From Dysgonomonas hofstadii (GTDB taxonomy: Bacteria; Bacteroidota; Bacteroidia; Bacteroidales; Dysgonomonadaceae): a stretch of 64,000 bases of DNA. A program made the translations under genes and the position numbers. The stretch covers positions 149,508 to 213,507 of the forward strand of contig NZ_JACIEP010000009.1 in NCBI RefSeq assembly GCF_014196915.1, read 5' to 3'. The notes beneath the pieces were generated by a model that saw nothing but the letters and a program-made list of their open reading frames with translations, was not told the DNA's origin and searched no databases. Shown one piece after another: positions 19,010 to 27,038 of the stretch (positions within the stretch are counted from its first letter, which is position 1; every line of letters starts with the position of its first letter).

Positions 19010-19714
19010 TTATTTTTTCAGAAAATAAACAGTTTGTGTATCTACAATGCCGTCTGCATCTATACCTATCTTATTTTGAAAAGCAATAACAGCTTTCTCT
19101 ATTTCATTATCGAATAAAGTAGTTCCTTTTGCAAAAGATCCTGATAAGTATTTTTTATCAATTAAGATATTCTTTAGTTGTGTAACATCCGTTCCTGTCA
19201 TTCCTTTTTTTAAGATTCTATCGCCCAAATTGAGTTTCTCACCGACAGCTGTTGTTGAGATCGTCTTTTTAGTTGAAGTTGATGATGTTCCATTTGTGGT
19301 AGACGAACTACTGCTGCCTGTAGATTTACTACTTGAAGGTTTTGCATTGGATGTTCCCGTAGACGAACCTGTAGAAGGCGAAGAGTAATAGGAAGAAGAT
19401 GATGACGAAGAAGACCTGCTGGAGCTACCCGAATAAGTAGAACTGCTCGATCGGTGTGAAGAATGCGACCTATGTGAAGAATGTGATCTGTGGCTTCTAT
19501 GTCCTGCAATGAGATAAGAATTATCATCTTGAAATTTCAATACAAATTTCTGAGAATTATCTTTTTTAGGACTTATTTCCGGTTCTTTTTTCCCATTATC
19601 CAGACTCAGTTTACTGATATCATAGTTAGAGGCTTCGGTATTTGTAGCAGCAACAATAGATGTTAAAGAAGTCAGAAAGATGCCTTTCAGAATTTTATTA
19701 AAGCGTGATTTCAT
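19010..19714 (-). CDS. hxsA: His-Xaa-Ser repeat protein HxsA (modified substrate)
   Basis: A 234-residue secreted precursor, first gene of the operon. A signal peptide spans about residues 1-29. Six tandem His-x-Ser units (His72 to Ser89: HRS, HRS, HSS, HRS, HSS, HRS) are followed by a Ser-rich low-complexity spacer to about 155. A C-terminal peptidoglycan-binding type 1 domain (about 158-234, with LKKGMTGTDVTQLKNIL) follows. The repeats are the expected site of modification by HxsB and HxsC. The signal peptide and wall-binding domain indicate a modified protein displayed in the envelope rather than a small excreted peptide. The chemistry on the repeats is not visible from sequence. Confidence 0.9.
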   Translation of the reverse strand: MKSRFNKILKGIFLTSLTSIVAATNTEASNYDISKLSLDNGKKEPEISPKKDNSQKFVLKFQDDNSYLIAGHRSHRSHSSHRSHSSHRSSSSTYSGSSSRSSSSSSSSYYSSPSTGSSTGTSNAKPSSSKSTGSSSSSTTNGTSSTSTKKTISTTAVGEKLNLGDRILKKGMTGTDVTQLKNILIDKKYLSGSFAKGTTLFDNEIEKAVIAFQNKIGIDADGIVDTQTVYFLKK

Positions 19715-19745
19715 AGATAATTACTTAATTAGCTGATTCCAAGTA

Positions 19746-19753
19746 TAAAGATA
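19746..19753 (-). promoter_or_regulatory. Possible -7 box of the hxs operon
   Basis: The minus strand reads TATCTTTA, one base from TAnnTTTG, 32 bases before the hxsA ATG at 19714. No convincing -33 element. Confidence 0.35.
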
Positions 19754-19871
19754 TAGAATACTCTTTTATTATAGTGAATAAATGCTAAAAAATAATCAAT
19801 ATAATTTTTCTAACAGCTTGATTATATAGAAAAGGGGAGAATATACTTACTCTTTTATCTGCCTCATTCTG

Positions 19872-19879
19872 TATATTTG
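19872..19879 (+). promoter_or_regulatory. -7 box for the ABM gene cluster
   Basis: TATATTTG matches TAnnTTTG exactly, 38 bases upstream of the ATG at 19918. Confidence 0.45.
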
Positions 19880-19917
19880 TAGGGAGAAATAAGTATCTGT
19901 AAATAATAATTCAAACA

Positions 19918-20205
19918 ATGATAAAAGTTATAGCCGAAGATTTTATTAAAGAAGAGTATCTGGAAATCGTAAAACCTCTTTATGCTGAATTAGTTGCTAA
20001 GACTAAACTGGAAAAAGATTGTATAGATTATAACCTTTATATAGATCAGGACGATAAAACACACTTTATCTTCATTGAAGAGTGGCCGGATCATGATGCA
20101 TTGGACAGACATTGTCAGACAGAGCATTTCAGACAGCTTGTTCCCCAGATTAATAAACACCAATCCAAAGAGTGCGAATTTACGATTATGGATATTTTTC
20201 AATAG
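19918..20205 (+). CDS. Antibiotic biosynthesis monooxygenase (ABM/YgiN-like)
   Basis: A 95-residue dimeric alpha-beta barrel protein of the ABM family. Typical elements are LYAELVAKTKLEKDC early in the chain, the FIFIEEWPDHDALDRH segment and the TEHFRQLVPQI helix. Relatives act as quinol or heme monooxygenases, or simply bind aromatic ligands, so the substrate is not assigned. The stop precedes the ATG of the HD-domain gene (20214) by 8 bases, suggesting co-transcription. Confidence 0.85.
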   Translation: MIKVIAEDFIKEEYLEIVKPLYAELVAKTKLEKDCIDYNLYIDQDDKTHFIFIEEWPDHDALDRHCQTEHFRQLVPQINKHQSKECEFTIMDIFQ

Positions 20206-20213
20206 GTAAAAGG

Positions 20214-20813
20214 ATGGATAATAAAGATATTCTAATAAAAGCGCAGGAATATATAAAAGATATTTTTCTCAAAGAAGGAACGGGACACGATTATTATCAT
20301 ATAGAACGTGTAGTTATTAATACCCGAAAGATTTTGCAAACAGAACATGCAGATAGCTTTCTGGTTGAACTGGCAGCTTGGTTGCATGATCTTGGCGATC
20401 ATAAACTCCATAATGGGGTGGATAAGTCAGAGGAGTTAATCAGCATATTTCTTAAATCCTTGGCTATTGAACAATCAATTATAGACAGAGTTGTCGAGAT
20501 TGTTTCTCAGGTTTCTTTCAGTAAAGGAAATAAACCTTCGTCCATAGAAGCAGAAATTGTACAAGATGCAGATCGTTTGGATGCTATCGGAGCAATTGGT
20601 ATTGCACGCTGTTTCGCATATGGTGGTAGTAAGAATCGAATTCTATATAGTCCTGATGAAAAAGAGAAAGAGAATTCAAGTATTCACCACTTTTATGATA
20701 AGTTGTTTAAACTAAAGGATCTGATGAATACTGAATCGGCTAAGCTGATAGCAGCAAAGCGTCATTCATTTATGGAAGAATATATCGCTGAATTTTACAG
20801 AGAAGTTCAATAA
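20214..20813 (+). CDS. HD-domain phosphohydrolase (YedJ/YpgQ-like)
   Basis: The 199-residue protein starts at ATG 20214, which has AGGTAAAAGG in front; the in-frame codon at 20172 overlaps the upstream gene. HD metal ligands are visible: His29 in HDYYHIERV, His58-Asp59 in LHDLGD, and a later Asp in QDADRLDAIGAIG. It probably hydrolyses nucleotide or other phosphate esters, as in YpgQ. The context is a cluster of small housekeeping-type hydrolases on the island. Confidence 0.88.
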   Translation: MDNKDILIKAQEYIKDIFLKEGTGHDYYHIERVVINTRKILQTEHADSFLVELAAWLHDLGDHKLHNGVDKSEELISIFLKSLAIEQSIIDRVVEIVSQVSFSKGNKPSSIEAEIVQDADRLDAIGAIGIARCFAYGGSKNRILYSPDEKEKENSSIHHFYDKLFKLKDLMNTESAKLIAAKRHSFMEEYIAEFYREVQ

Positions 20814-20905
20814 GAATGTAATTAAGTCCATCTTACTTTGACTTAATATAATTTAAAGACAAAGCAATTTTTCAATCATTAGACTATAATAAAAAAAGGA
20901 TAAGA

Positions 20906-21310
20906 ATGATATTATTAACAGCAGGACTGGTTGTTACAAAGAACAATCAATTGCTTTTAGCATACAGTAATAATAAGAATGCATGGTATCTGCCTGGAGG
21001 AAAAGTAGATAAAGGGGAAACACCTAAAGAAGCGCTTATTAGAGAAATTAGGGAGGAATTAAACATTGATTTACAACCCGACAAAATTGAAAGTTACAAA
21101 CATATTTCAGCTCCGGCATACGGAGAAAGTCCTGAATTGATAATGGAACAGGACACTTTTCGATATGATTTAACAGAGAAGATACAGCCAAGCCATGAAA
21201 TTGCAGCAGTGAAATTTTTCGACTTAGAGATGTATAAGCAGGAACCAGCTCAGGTCCCCGGTGTATTAAAGGTTTTTGCACTATTGAAAGAAGATGACAT
21301 AATTTTATAA
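20906..21310 (+). CDS. Nudix hydrolase (MutT-like)
   Basis: A 134-residue Nudix protein. The Nudix box runs from Gly32 through Ile54 (GKVDKGETP, then REIREELNI), with Glu38 and the REIREEL core intact. The usual Gly after EE-x is Asn53. Members remove nucleoside diphosphate or oxidised-nucleotide moieties; the substrate here is unknown. It sits 92 bases after the HD-domain gene, in the same direction. Confidence 0.88.
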   Translation: MILLTAGLVVTKNNQLLLAYSNNKNAWYLPGGKVDKGETPKEALIREIREELNIDLQPDKIESYKHISAPAYGESPELIMEQDTFRYDLTEKIQPSHEIAAVKFFDLEMYKQEPAQVPGVLKVFALLKEDDIIL

Positions 21311-21485
21311 AATGGAATGTACTAATTAATTAAAAAAGCATTCGAGGGGATCGGCATTTATGTCAATTTTGATAAAATTGGTTTTCGAAGCCGCTACCGT
21401 AATTAACAAATAATAAAAGAAGAAGGAGTACAATGGGGAAATCCTGCTATTTTCCATTTACTTTTGATAATATAAGAGATACCAC

Positions 21486-22277
21486 ATGATAGATGCTAAA
21501 ACCAATTCAAAAGAAAATGAACAGAGGTTGTTGTATAAATATCTCGACATAAATGGTGCAAAAGCAATGCTTTTAAACAGTAATTTGCAGTTTACCAATG
21601 CTACGAAATTTAATGATCCGTTTGATTGTCATCCGGCGCTTATAGATTTTTCTAAAATTACTACCGAACAAGCTTATCCTTGGGGAAAAGAAAACACTAT
21701 TTCGTTAAAAATTAATCCATACGAAAGAAATAGAGATGAAGCATGGATTTGTTGTCTTTCAAAAGTATTTGATTCAATATTGATGTGGAGTTACTACAAT
21801 AAACATGAGGGCGTTTGCATCGGAGTGGATGTTCAAAATATCGAACTATACATTAACTATATGCTTGGAACAATGGTTTTTCCACCTTATGAGGTAGAAT
21901 ATAAGGATATTATCGAGAAACCAGATTTTTTTGCAGGGAAGAAAGATTTTTTTCTTTATCAGATATTAACGAAAGGCAAAGAATGGGCACACGAACAAGA
22001 GGTCAGAATGTTTATTTTTGGTCCTAATATGATATGTATGGATATGCATCTGCCTTATGAACCCAAAGACGAGAACGAAGTGATTGATTGGAAAGAAGTT
22101 CGCGCTTATCCGACAATTGGTACTGAGTGTTTTGCTGCTCTCTATTTGGGTGTAAATATCAGTCGAGAAGATAGAGAAGAGATAACTTTGTTAGCCAGAA
22201 AATTAAACTCAGATATTCGGGTTTATCAAATGTCGATAAATCCGAATGTATTCAAGTTGGATTTTGAACTGATCTGA
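21486..22277 (+). CDS. DUF2971-family protein
   Basis: A 263-residue protein with the DUF2971 hallmarks: an LYKYLDINGAKAML opening, TNATKFNDPFDCHP, CCLSKVFDSILMWSYY, and a HEGVCIGVD segment. The family is common on mobile elements and sometimes linked to phage defence, but its activity is unknown. The cluster of Cys and acidic residues in the middle could bind a ligand or metal. Confidence 0.75.
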   Translation: MIDAKTNSKENEQRLLYKYLDINGAKAMLLNSNLQFTNATKFNDPFDCHPALIDFSKITTEQAYPWGKENTISLKINPYERNRDEAWICCLSKVFDSILMWSYYNKHEGVCIGVDVQNIELYINYMLGTMVFPPYEVEYKDIIEKPDFFAGKKDFFLYQILTKGKEWAHEQEVRMFIFGPNMICMDMHLPYEPKDENEVIDWKEVRAYPTIGTECFAALYLGVNISREDREEITLLARKLNSDIRVYQMSINPNVFKLDFELI

Positions 22278-22473
22278 GTCAATCATAGCTAATGTCATTC
22301 TTTAGCAAAAGAAGAAATAATTCCATCGGAAAAGATCCGTATTTTTCCAATTCTTCCATTATCACAGAATTACTTCCACTTTTGCATTAATCTATAACAA
22401 TTTCACGGTGGAATATCTATACGTTTATCAAAATTGTTAATTTACTTTCTCTTTTTGGCAAAAAACACCAATA

Positions 22474-22487
22474 GTGAAATATTTCAC
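22474..22487. promoter_or_regulatory. Perfect 14-bp palindrome, possible operator
   Basis: GTGAAATATTTCAC is its own reverse complement. It lies in a gene-free region upstream of no plus-strand gene. It could be an operator or a transcription-factor site, but no target gene is identified. Confidence 0.35.
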
Positions 22488-22602
22488 AACCTATTGATTA
22501 TTAATTAACAAATTGGAATATTGAGTTGAAAAGGGTAGTAGATAAGGTAACGTTAGCTATTAATAATAATGGTTTTTACACCCAAAAGTACAGACATAAA
22601 AA

Positions 22603-22625
22603 AACAGTTACTATTCGTAACTGTT
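22603..22625 (-). terminator. Terminator after the ORF6N gene
   Basis: Stem AACAGTTAC (22603-22611) with GTAACTGTT (22617-22625), followed on the minus strand by a T run. It lies about 25 bases beyond the ORF6N stop. Confidence 0.75.
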
Positions 22626-22647
22626 TAATTTATTACGGAGGAAGGAG

Positions 22648-23163
22648 CTATTGCTCCTCTTCTTCATTTTGTATATATCCGACACGTTTTCGTGGTTTAC
22701 TTTCCTGTTCTCTAGTAGTGGCTAATTCTGTCAGAGCCTGATATATCTCATTAAACTGCATATTGGTTTCGAGCATAAATGTTTCTAACTTTTGATTAAG
22801 TTCTGCATAGCCTAAAGCAAACTTTCTTAACGTAACAAAAGCTCTAATTATTGAGATATTTACCTGAATAGCCAAAGGGCTGTTCAATACACTGGATAAT
22901 TGCGCTATACCTTGTTCTGTAAAAGCAAAAGGTAGATAGCGTGTTCCTCCCCAATTTGAGGTGCCAAAATTGCACCTCAAGATTTCCCATTCATCCGCTG
23001 TCAGTTCAAACATAAAATCGTCAGGGAATCTTTCAATATTCCGTTTGACCGCTCTTTTCAGATTTTTGTTTTCTACCTGATACAGTTCTGCCAGATCAAA
23101 ATCAAGCATGATACGCATGCCTCTTATTTCGAATATCTTATTCTGAATAATCTGTAGTTCCAT
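22648..23163 (-). CDS. ORF6N-domain (phage antirepressor-like) protein
   Basis: A 171-residue protein whose first 90 residues match the ORF6N domain: IQNKIFEIRGMRIMLDFDLAELYQVE, then RAVKRNIERFPDDFMFELT and a Trp/Gly-rich LPFAFTEQGI segment. Such proteins bind DNA and are common in prophages and islands as antirepressor-like regulators. It starts 1 base after the stop of the upstream RhuM-like gene, so the two form an operon downstream of the integrase. Confidence 0.85.
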   Translation of the reverse strand: MELQIIQNKIFEIRGMRIMLDFDLAELYQVENKNLKRAVKRNIERFPDDFMFELTADEWEILRCNFGTSNWGGTRYLPFAFTEQGIAQLSSVLNSPLAIQVNISIIRAFVTLRKFALGYAELNQKLETFMLETNMQFNEIYQALTELATTREQESKPRKRVGYIQNEEEEQ

Positions 23164-23164
23164 C

Positions 23165-23584
23165 TCAATTCAAAGTTTTAAGTGAAGTCTTTCCTGTGTT
23201 GGTCTCAAATACCACGATTATTTCATGTTGCTTTTTCTCTTTGCTATATTCCCGAAAAGCATTCAATACCCATTCCCGAAAAGTTTTAGTGTATAAAGAT
23301 TGAATACGGAAACTCAAGAAAATGACAACCTCTAAATTATAATAGGTGCGAATATATTCTTCTTTTTCATTTCGGCTATACCTGTATTCTTTTGTTACAT
23401 TCGGTTCTTTCAATAAATCTTCTTTAAATATAACTTTGAGGTGCTTGTTAACTGTCGCGGCATATACTCCCAACAGATCAGCAATTTCATTTACTGTCAT
23501 CCAGACTGTACCATCTACTATTTTTACTTCAACAATGGGCTTATTGGAGTCTATGTCTCTGAATTTTATATATCCTGTTTCCAT
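23165..23584 (-). CDS. RhuM-like DNA-binding protein
   Basis: A 139-residue protein with a predicted helix-turn-helix (VWMTVNEIADLLGVYAATVN) and a YNLEVVIFLSFRIQS segment, which is typical of the RhuM/KilA-related virulence-protein family found on Bacteroidota mobile elements. It lies between the integrase gene (10 bases downstream of its stop) and the ORF6N gene, in one leftward cluster. Its role may be regulation of island transfer or excision; this is inference. Confidence 0.7.
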   Translation of the reverse strand: METGYIKFRDIDSNKPIVEVKIVDGTVWMTVNEIADLLGVYAATVNKHLKVIFKEDLLKEPNVTKEYRYSRNEKEEYIRTYYNLEVVIFLSFRIQSLYTKTFREWVLNAFREYSKEKKQHEIIVVFETNTGKTSLKTLN

Positions 23585-23594
23585 AATTTAAGTT

Positions 23595-24827
23595 TTATTG
23601 ATTTACGGCAAATTTATCACTAAGTCCTTTTACTTTTGAAGCAAAATCATCCATGTCGTTACTTATCTTAGAATCTGTGATACGGGCATATATTTGAGTT
23701 GTTCGAATATTAGTATGCCCCAGCATCTTACTTACACTCTCAATCGATACTCCCTTAGAAAGAGTCAAAGTGGCAAATGTGTGCCGGGCTAGGTGGAAGC
23801 TCAACTCCTTATCAATTCCACATAAAGAGCCAATTTCCTTCAAATATGCATTTACCTTTTGATTACTTGGAACCGGAAGTACACGATCATCAGATAATGC
23901 TCCCTCATATTTATTCAGGATTTTTTGAGGAATATCAAGCAAAGGAATAGTAAAAGCCACCCCTGTCTTTTCTCTTTTACCTATTAACCATAATTTGTCA
24001 TCAAATGATATACGAATATTTTCTTTCCGCAGATTTTTTACATCAATGTAAGCCAACCCGCAAAAACATGAGAAAATAAAAATATCCCGAATCTGATCCA
24101 GGCGCTTTATCGTTATCTTCTTGTTGATGATAGACTCAATTTCTTTTTGTGTTAAATAACCCCGATCGACTTTCTTAATCCTGATCTTATAATTTATAAA
24201 CGGATCACTCTTTAACCAGCCATTATTCCTAGCTATAAGAACAATTCGTTTGAAAAACTGCATAAATTTGGCTGTTGTATTCGGATTACATCCAGCTGTG
24301 GTCAAGAGGTAAACCTCAAAATCAGTTATAAAAATAAAGTCGATTTCTTTTAAGGCAACATCCGAACGGTTGTATTTTTCTTTGATGAAAGAAGTCAGAT
24401 GCTTTCTGGTAACTTCGTATTTTTGGTAAGTAGCCTTACTTTTATTTATGCCGATCAGTTTCTCAACATCTTCATTATGCTTCCTAAAAAGATCAAGCAG
24501 CATCTGCTGTTGAATTTCAACACCAAAGAAGATATTCTTAATACGTTCAGGGGTAACAGAAACTTCTCTTTCGAGTAGTTCTCTGTAAATCTTAGTCATC
24601 GTTGCTTTGATACTATCAAGCACTGAGTTTGTGTTAATGACTTCCTGTGTTTTTCCGACAAGTTTACCTGCCGTTACATTCCATAATTTAGGATCAACAT
24701 CAACCTTTGTTCCAAACTGGATCGATTTTCCATTAACGGTAATTCGTCCCATAACCGGCATCTTGCCGTTTGCTTTTAATCCATTCTTTTTTCCATAAAA
24801 AAGGATACTGAATGTCGTCTTTTTCAT
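23595..24827 (-). CDS. Tyrosine recombinase / integrase of the island
   Basis: A 410-residue integrase of the Bacteroidota type, with an Arm-DNA-bind domain (about 1-90), SAM-like core-binding domain (about 110-205) and catalytic domain (about 220-395). HLARHTFATL supplies the His-x-x-Arg box, LGHTN the second His, and TQIYARI the nucleophile Tyr. The first catalytic Arg (usually TGLR) is replaced: the chain reads CGLAYIDVK, as in other Bacteroides integrases that lack it. The gene sits beside the tRNA-Ser acceptor end, the expected arrangement for an element using this tRNA as attachment site. The start at 24827 gives the full Arm domain. Confidence 0.92.
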   Translation of the reverse strand: MKKTTFSILFYGKKNGLKANGKMPVMGRITVNGKSIQFGTKVDVDPKLWNVTAGKLVGKTQEVINTNSVLDSIKATMTKIYRELLEREVSVTPERIKNIFFGVEIQQQMLLDLFRKHNEDVEKLIGINKSKATYQKYEVTRKHLTSFIKEKYNRSDVALKEIDFIFITDFEVYLLTTAGCNPNTTAKFMQFFKRIVLIARNNGWLKSDPFINYKIRIKKVDRGYLTQKEIESIINKKITIKRLDQIRDIFIFSCFCGLAYIDVKNLRKENIRISFDDKLWLIGKREKTGVAFTIPLLDIPQKILNKYEGALSDDRVLPVPSNQKVNAYLKEIGSLCGIDKELSFHLARHTFATLTLSKGVSIESVSKMLGHTNIRTTQIYARITDSKISNDMDDFASKVKGLSDKFAVNQ

Positions 24828-24925
24828 AACTCAAAATTTAATTTCAAAAATACATTCAACAATCAAATAATGAGATAAATACAGACTTCCAAAAATAGAC
24901 TTTAAACTGCCTAAATCAGACAAAT

Positions 24926-24971
24926 CGTAACCTATTTTGATTTTTTGACAATAGGTTACGAATAGGTTACG
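24926..24971. repeat. Putative integrase arm-type sites
   Basis: Two adjacent direct copies of AATAGGTTACG (24950-24960 and 24961-24971) and an inverted copy (CGTAACCTATT, 24926-24936) lie between the integrase start and the tRNA. The decayed element copy keeps the same layout with mutations at 1678-1723. Such sites are expected for arm-domain binding, but no binding data exist. Confidence 0.5.
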
Positions 24972-25029
24972 CAGCTATGTCAAAAAATGGCTTTTTTATG
25001 GCTTCTATATGAAATGGGGATAAACGAAA

Positions 25030-25060
25030 AAGTCCCACAAATCACTGATTTGTAGGACTT
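25030..25060 (-). terminator. tRNA-Ser terminator hairpin
   Basis: AT-rich stem with a near-perfect repeat (AAGTCC...GGACTT, 25030-25060), followed on the minus strand by a T run. It is downstream of the tRNA and is duplicated, slightly mutated, at 1783-1813. Confidence 0.8.
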
Positions 25061-25095
25061 TTCTTGTTTTTGGCTTATTTTGTCTTAGCCTTTCC

Positions 25096-25181
<86 letters not shown>

Positions 25182-25310
25182 AGTGCATTCAAGCACGCAG
25201 CTTTCCTTCAAAAGCGATGCAAATGTAGGAGTTTTTTTTGTTTCCCCAAACAAATTCAGAAACTTTTATTTATATAATTTATAACGATCTATTTTTCAAG
25301 ACCTAATAAT

Positions 25311-26573
25311 TCATACTATATAACGCCCCAGATCACTATCCGGGTCTAACACCGTAAAATCCAATCCGTACTCTACCATACGGGCTACCAGATTATTATA
25401 TTCATCTATAGTTTCCAGCTCAATGCCAACAAGAGCAGGCCCATTCTCCTTTTCATTTTTTTTCATATACTCGAACCGGACAATATCATCCCGTTCACCC
25501 AATACTTTATTCACAAAATCCTTTAAAGCATTTGCCCGCTGAGGAAAACGGATTATGAAATAATGTTTCAACTGCTCAAAAATAAGCGAACGCTCCTTTA
25601 TTTCTTGCATACGATCTATATCATTATTACTCCCGCTAACAATGCAAACCACATTTTTTCCTCTTATTTCCGGTGCATAATGATTCAATGCTGCAATACT
25701 CAATGCGCCAGCCGGTTCTACAACAACAGCATTCTCGTTATATAATTTCAAGATAGTAGAACAGACCTCTCCTTCAGGAACCAAGCAAATATCGTCGACA
25801 ACCTCCCGGCAAATATCATAGGTTATATTCCCTACCCGTTTCACGGCTGCCCCGTCCACAAATTTATCGATATGCACCAAAGTTACCGGATGTCCGGCCT
25901 TAAATGCCGATTTCAAACTGGGAGCACCCTCAGGTTCGACGGCAATTATTTTTGTATCGGGAGAATATTTTTTGATATAAGCCCCAACCCCTGAACATAA
26001 GCCGCCGCCGCCAACCGGGATAAAAACATAATCTATCCGGGTTTCTCCCATCTGTTTCAGTATATCAATGCCGATAGTACCCTGCCCCTCAATTATCCGC
26101 ACATCATCGAACGGAGGAATAAACGTCATCCCATTCGACTCTGTATATTCTTTTGCAGCTTGTGCACAATCATCGAATGTATCGCCTGTAAGTACAATCT
26201 CGATATAGCCGTTACCAAACATTTTGGTCTGCTTTACTTTTTGCCTTGGTGTAATCTTCGGCATAAAAACCACACCCTTTATTCCAAGTTTATTGCAGCT
26301 ATATGCAAAACCCTGAGCATGATTGCCCGCACTGGCGCAGACCACCCCTTTAGCCAGAATTTCTTTATCGAGACTATAAATCATATTATAAGCGCCTCTT
26401 AATTTATAGGAACGTACAACCTGTAAGTCTTCCCTTTTGAGGTATATATTCGACTCGAAATATTGCGACAGCGTATTTATATATTGCAACGGGGTTTCTT
26501 TCACGACATCTTTTATGCGCTTTTGTGCTCCAATTATATCAAGATTATATTTCTCGACTATATTATATTTCAT
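25311..26573 (-). CDS. ilvA: Threonine ammonia-lyase (biosynthetic)
   Basis: A 420-residue PLP enzyme of the serine/threonine dehydratase fold that deaminates threonine to 2-oxobutanoate for isoleucine synthesis. The PLP-binding Lys is in VRSYKLRGAYNM (about residue 60). SAGNHAQGFAY, a glycine-rich PVGGGGLCSG loop and a C-terminal ACT-like domain (about 325-420) are visible. The short single regulatory domain fits the Bacteroidota form. A -7 promoter box lies at 26603-26610 on the minus strand. Confidence 0.92.
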   Translation of the reverse strand: MKYNIVEKYNLDIIGAQKRIKDVVKETPLQYINTLSQYFESNIYLKREDLQVVRSYKLRGAYNMIYSLDKEILAKGVVCASAGNHAQGFAYSCNKLGIKGVVFMPKITPRQKVKQTKMFGNGYIEIVLTGDTFDDCAQAAKEYTESNGMTFIPPFDDVRIIEGQGTIGIDILKQMGETRIDYVFIPVGGGGLCSGVGAYIKKYSPDTKIIAVEPEGAPSLKSAFKAGHPVTLVHIDKFVDGAAVKRVGNITYDICREVVDDICLVPEGEVCSTILKLYNENAVVVEPAGALSIAALNHYAPEIRGKNVVCIVSGSNNDIDRMQEIKERSLIFEQLKHYFIIRFPQRANALKDFVNKVLGERDDIVRFEYMKKNEKENGPALVGIELETIDEYNNLVARMVEYGLDFTVLDPDSDLGRYIV

Positions 26574-26602
26574 ATAGATATATTTTCATCATTAATTACA
26601 AA

Positions 26603-26610
26603 CAAAGGTA
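26603..26610 (-). promoter_or_regulatory. -7 box for ilvA
   Basis: TACCTTTG on the minus strand matches TAnnTTTG exactly, 30 bases before the ilvA ATG at 26573. Confidence 0.5.
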
Positions 26611-26843
26611 ACAGATTTAGGCCAACACATAACAAAACAAATCATTTAATATTTAAACACATCAAGGGTCTGTTTAAATTCCACCTTCATAAATCAGCCT
26701 CCGGCAAACCTACTGTATCACTTTTATTTTAACAAAAAAGTTACAAAGATTACACTTTTGCAGCATTTAGCTATTAGTTTATAGCTAATAGCTTTTTAAC
26801 TAAAACCTGGCAAAACTTACACATCTTTTTTCTCCCTTCTTAA

Positions 26844-26929
26844 TCAATTGCCTCCTGCTTTAGCTGGAGGATGAAAATAATAAAAGAAATGTCTTTTGTA
26901 TTCCTCCAACTAAAGCAGGAGGCAATTGA
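26844..26929. repeat. Long palindromic element (28-bp arms)
   Basis: Arms 26844-26871 and 26902-26929 form a 28-bp stem with one mismatch around a 30-base loop. The ends read TCAATTGCC and GGCAATTGA. It contains no coding frame. It could be a REP/MITE-type repeat unit or a strong bidirectional terminator; only one copy is seen in the window. Confidence 0.75.
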
Positions 26930-26989
26930 TATTTTAACTAAAACAGTACAAACCGTACACTTTTCCCACTATTTCAATAATCTCCCGTT

Positions 26990-27038
26990 CTTCCGGATTT
27001 GCAATCCGGAAGTTTTTAAGTGCGGATTTTAGATCCGC
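26990..27038. repeat. Two adjacent short hairpins
   Basis: CTTCCGGATTTGCAATCCGGAAG (two 10-bp arms, 26990-27012) and a 17-base palindrome GCGGATTTTAGATCCGC (27022-27038) lie close together, adding to the palindrome cluster. Confidence 0.6.

Larger units (their letters stand above)
22278..22647. other. Intergenic stretch with a palindromic operator-like site
   Basis: No gene seen. It holds the 14-bp perfect palindrome GTGAAATATTTCAC (22474-22487) and the terminator of the ORF6N gene (22603-22625). Confidence 0.5.

Noticed and set aside
19210..19527. Alternative minus-strand frame across hxsA
   Set aside because: It is an out-of-frame reading of the HxS and Ser-rich coding repeats; the hxsA frame has a signal peptide and a peptidoglycan-binding domain.
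21433..21489. Very short plus-strand frame before the DUF2971 gene (18 codons)
   Set aside because: No conserved pattern; it looks like leader sequence.
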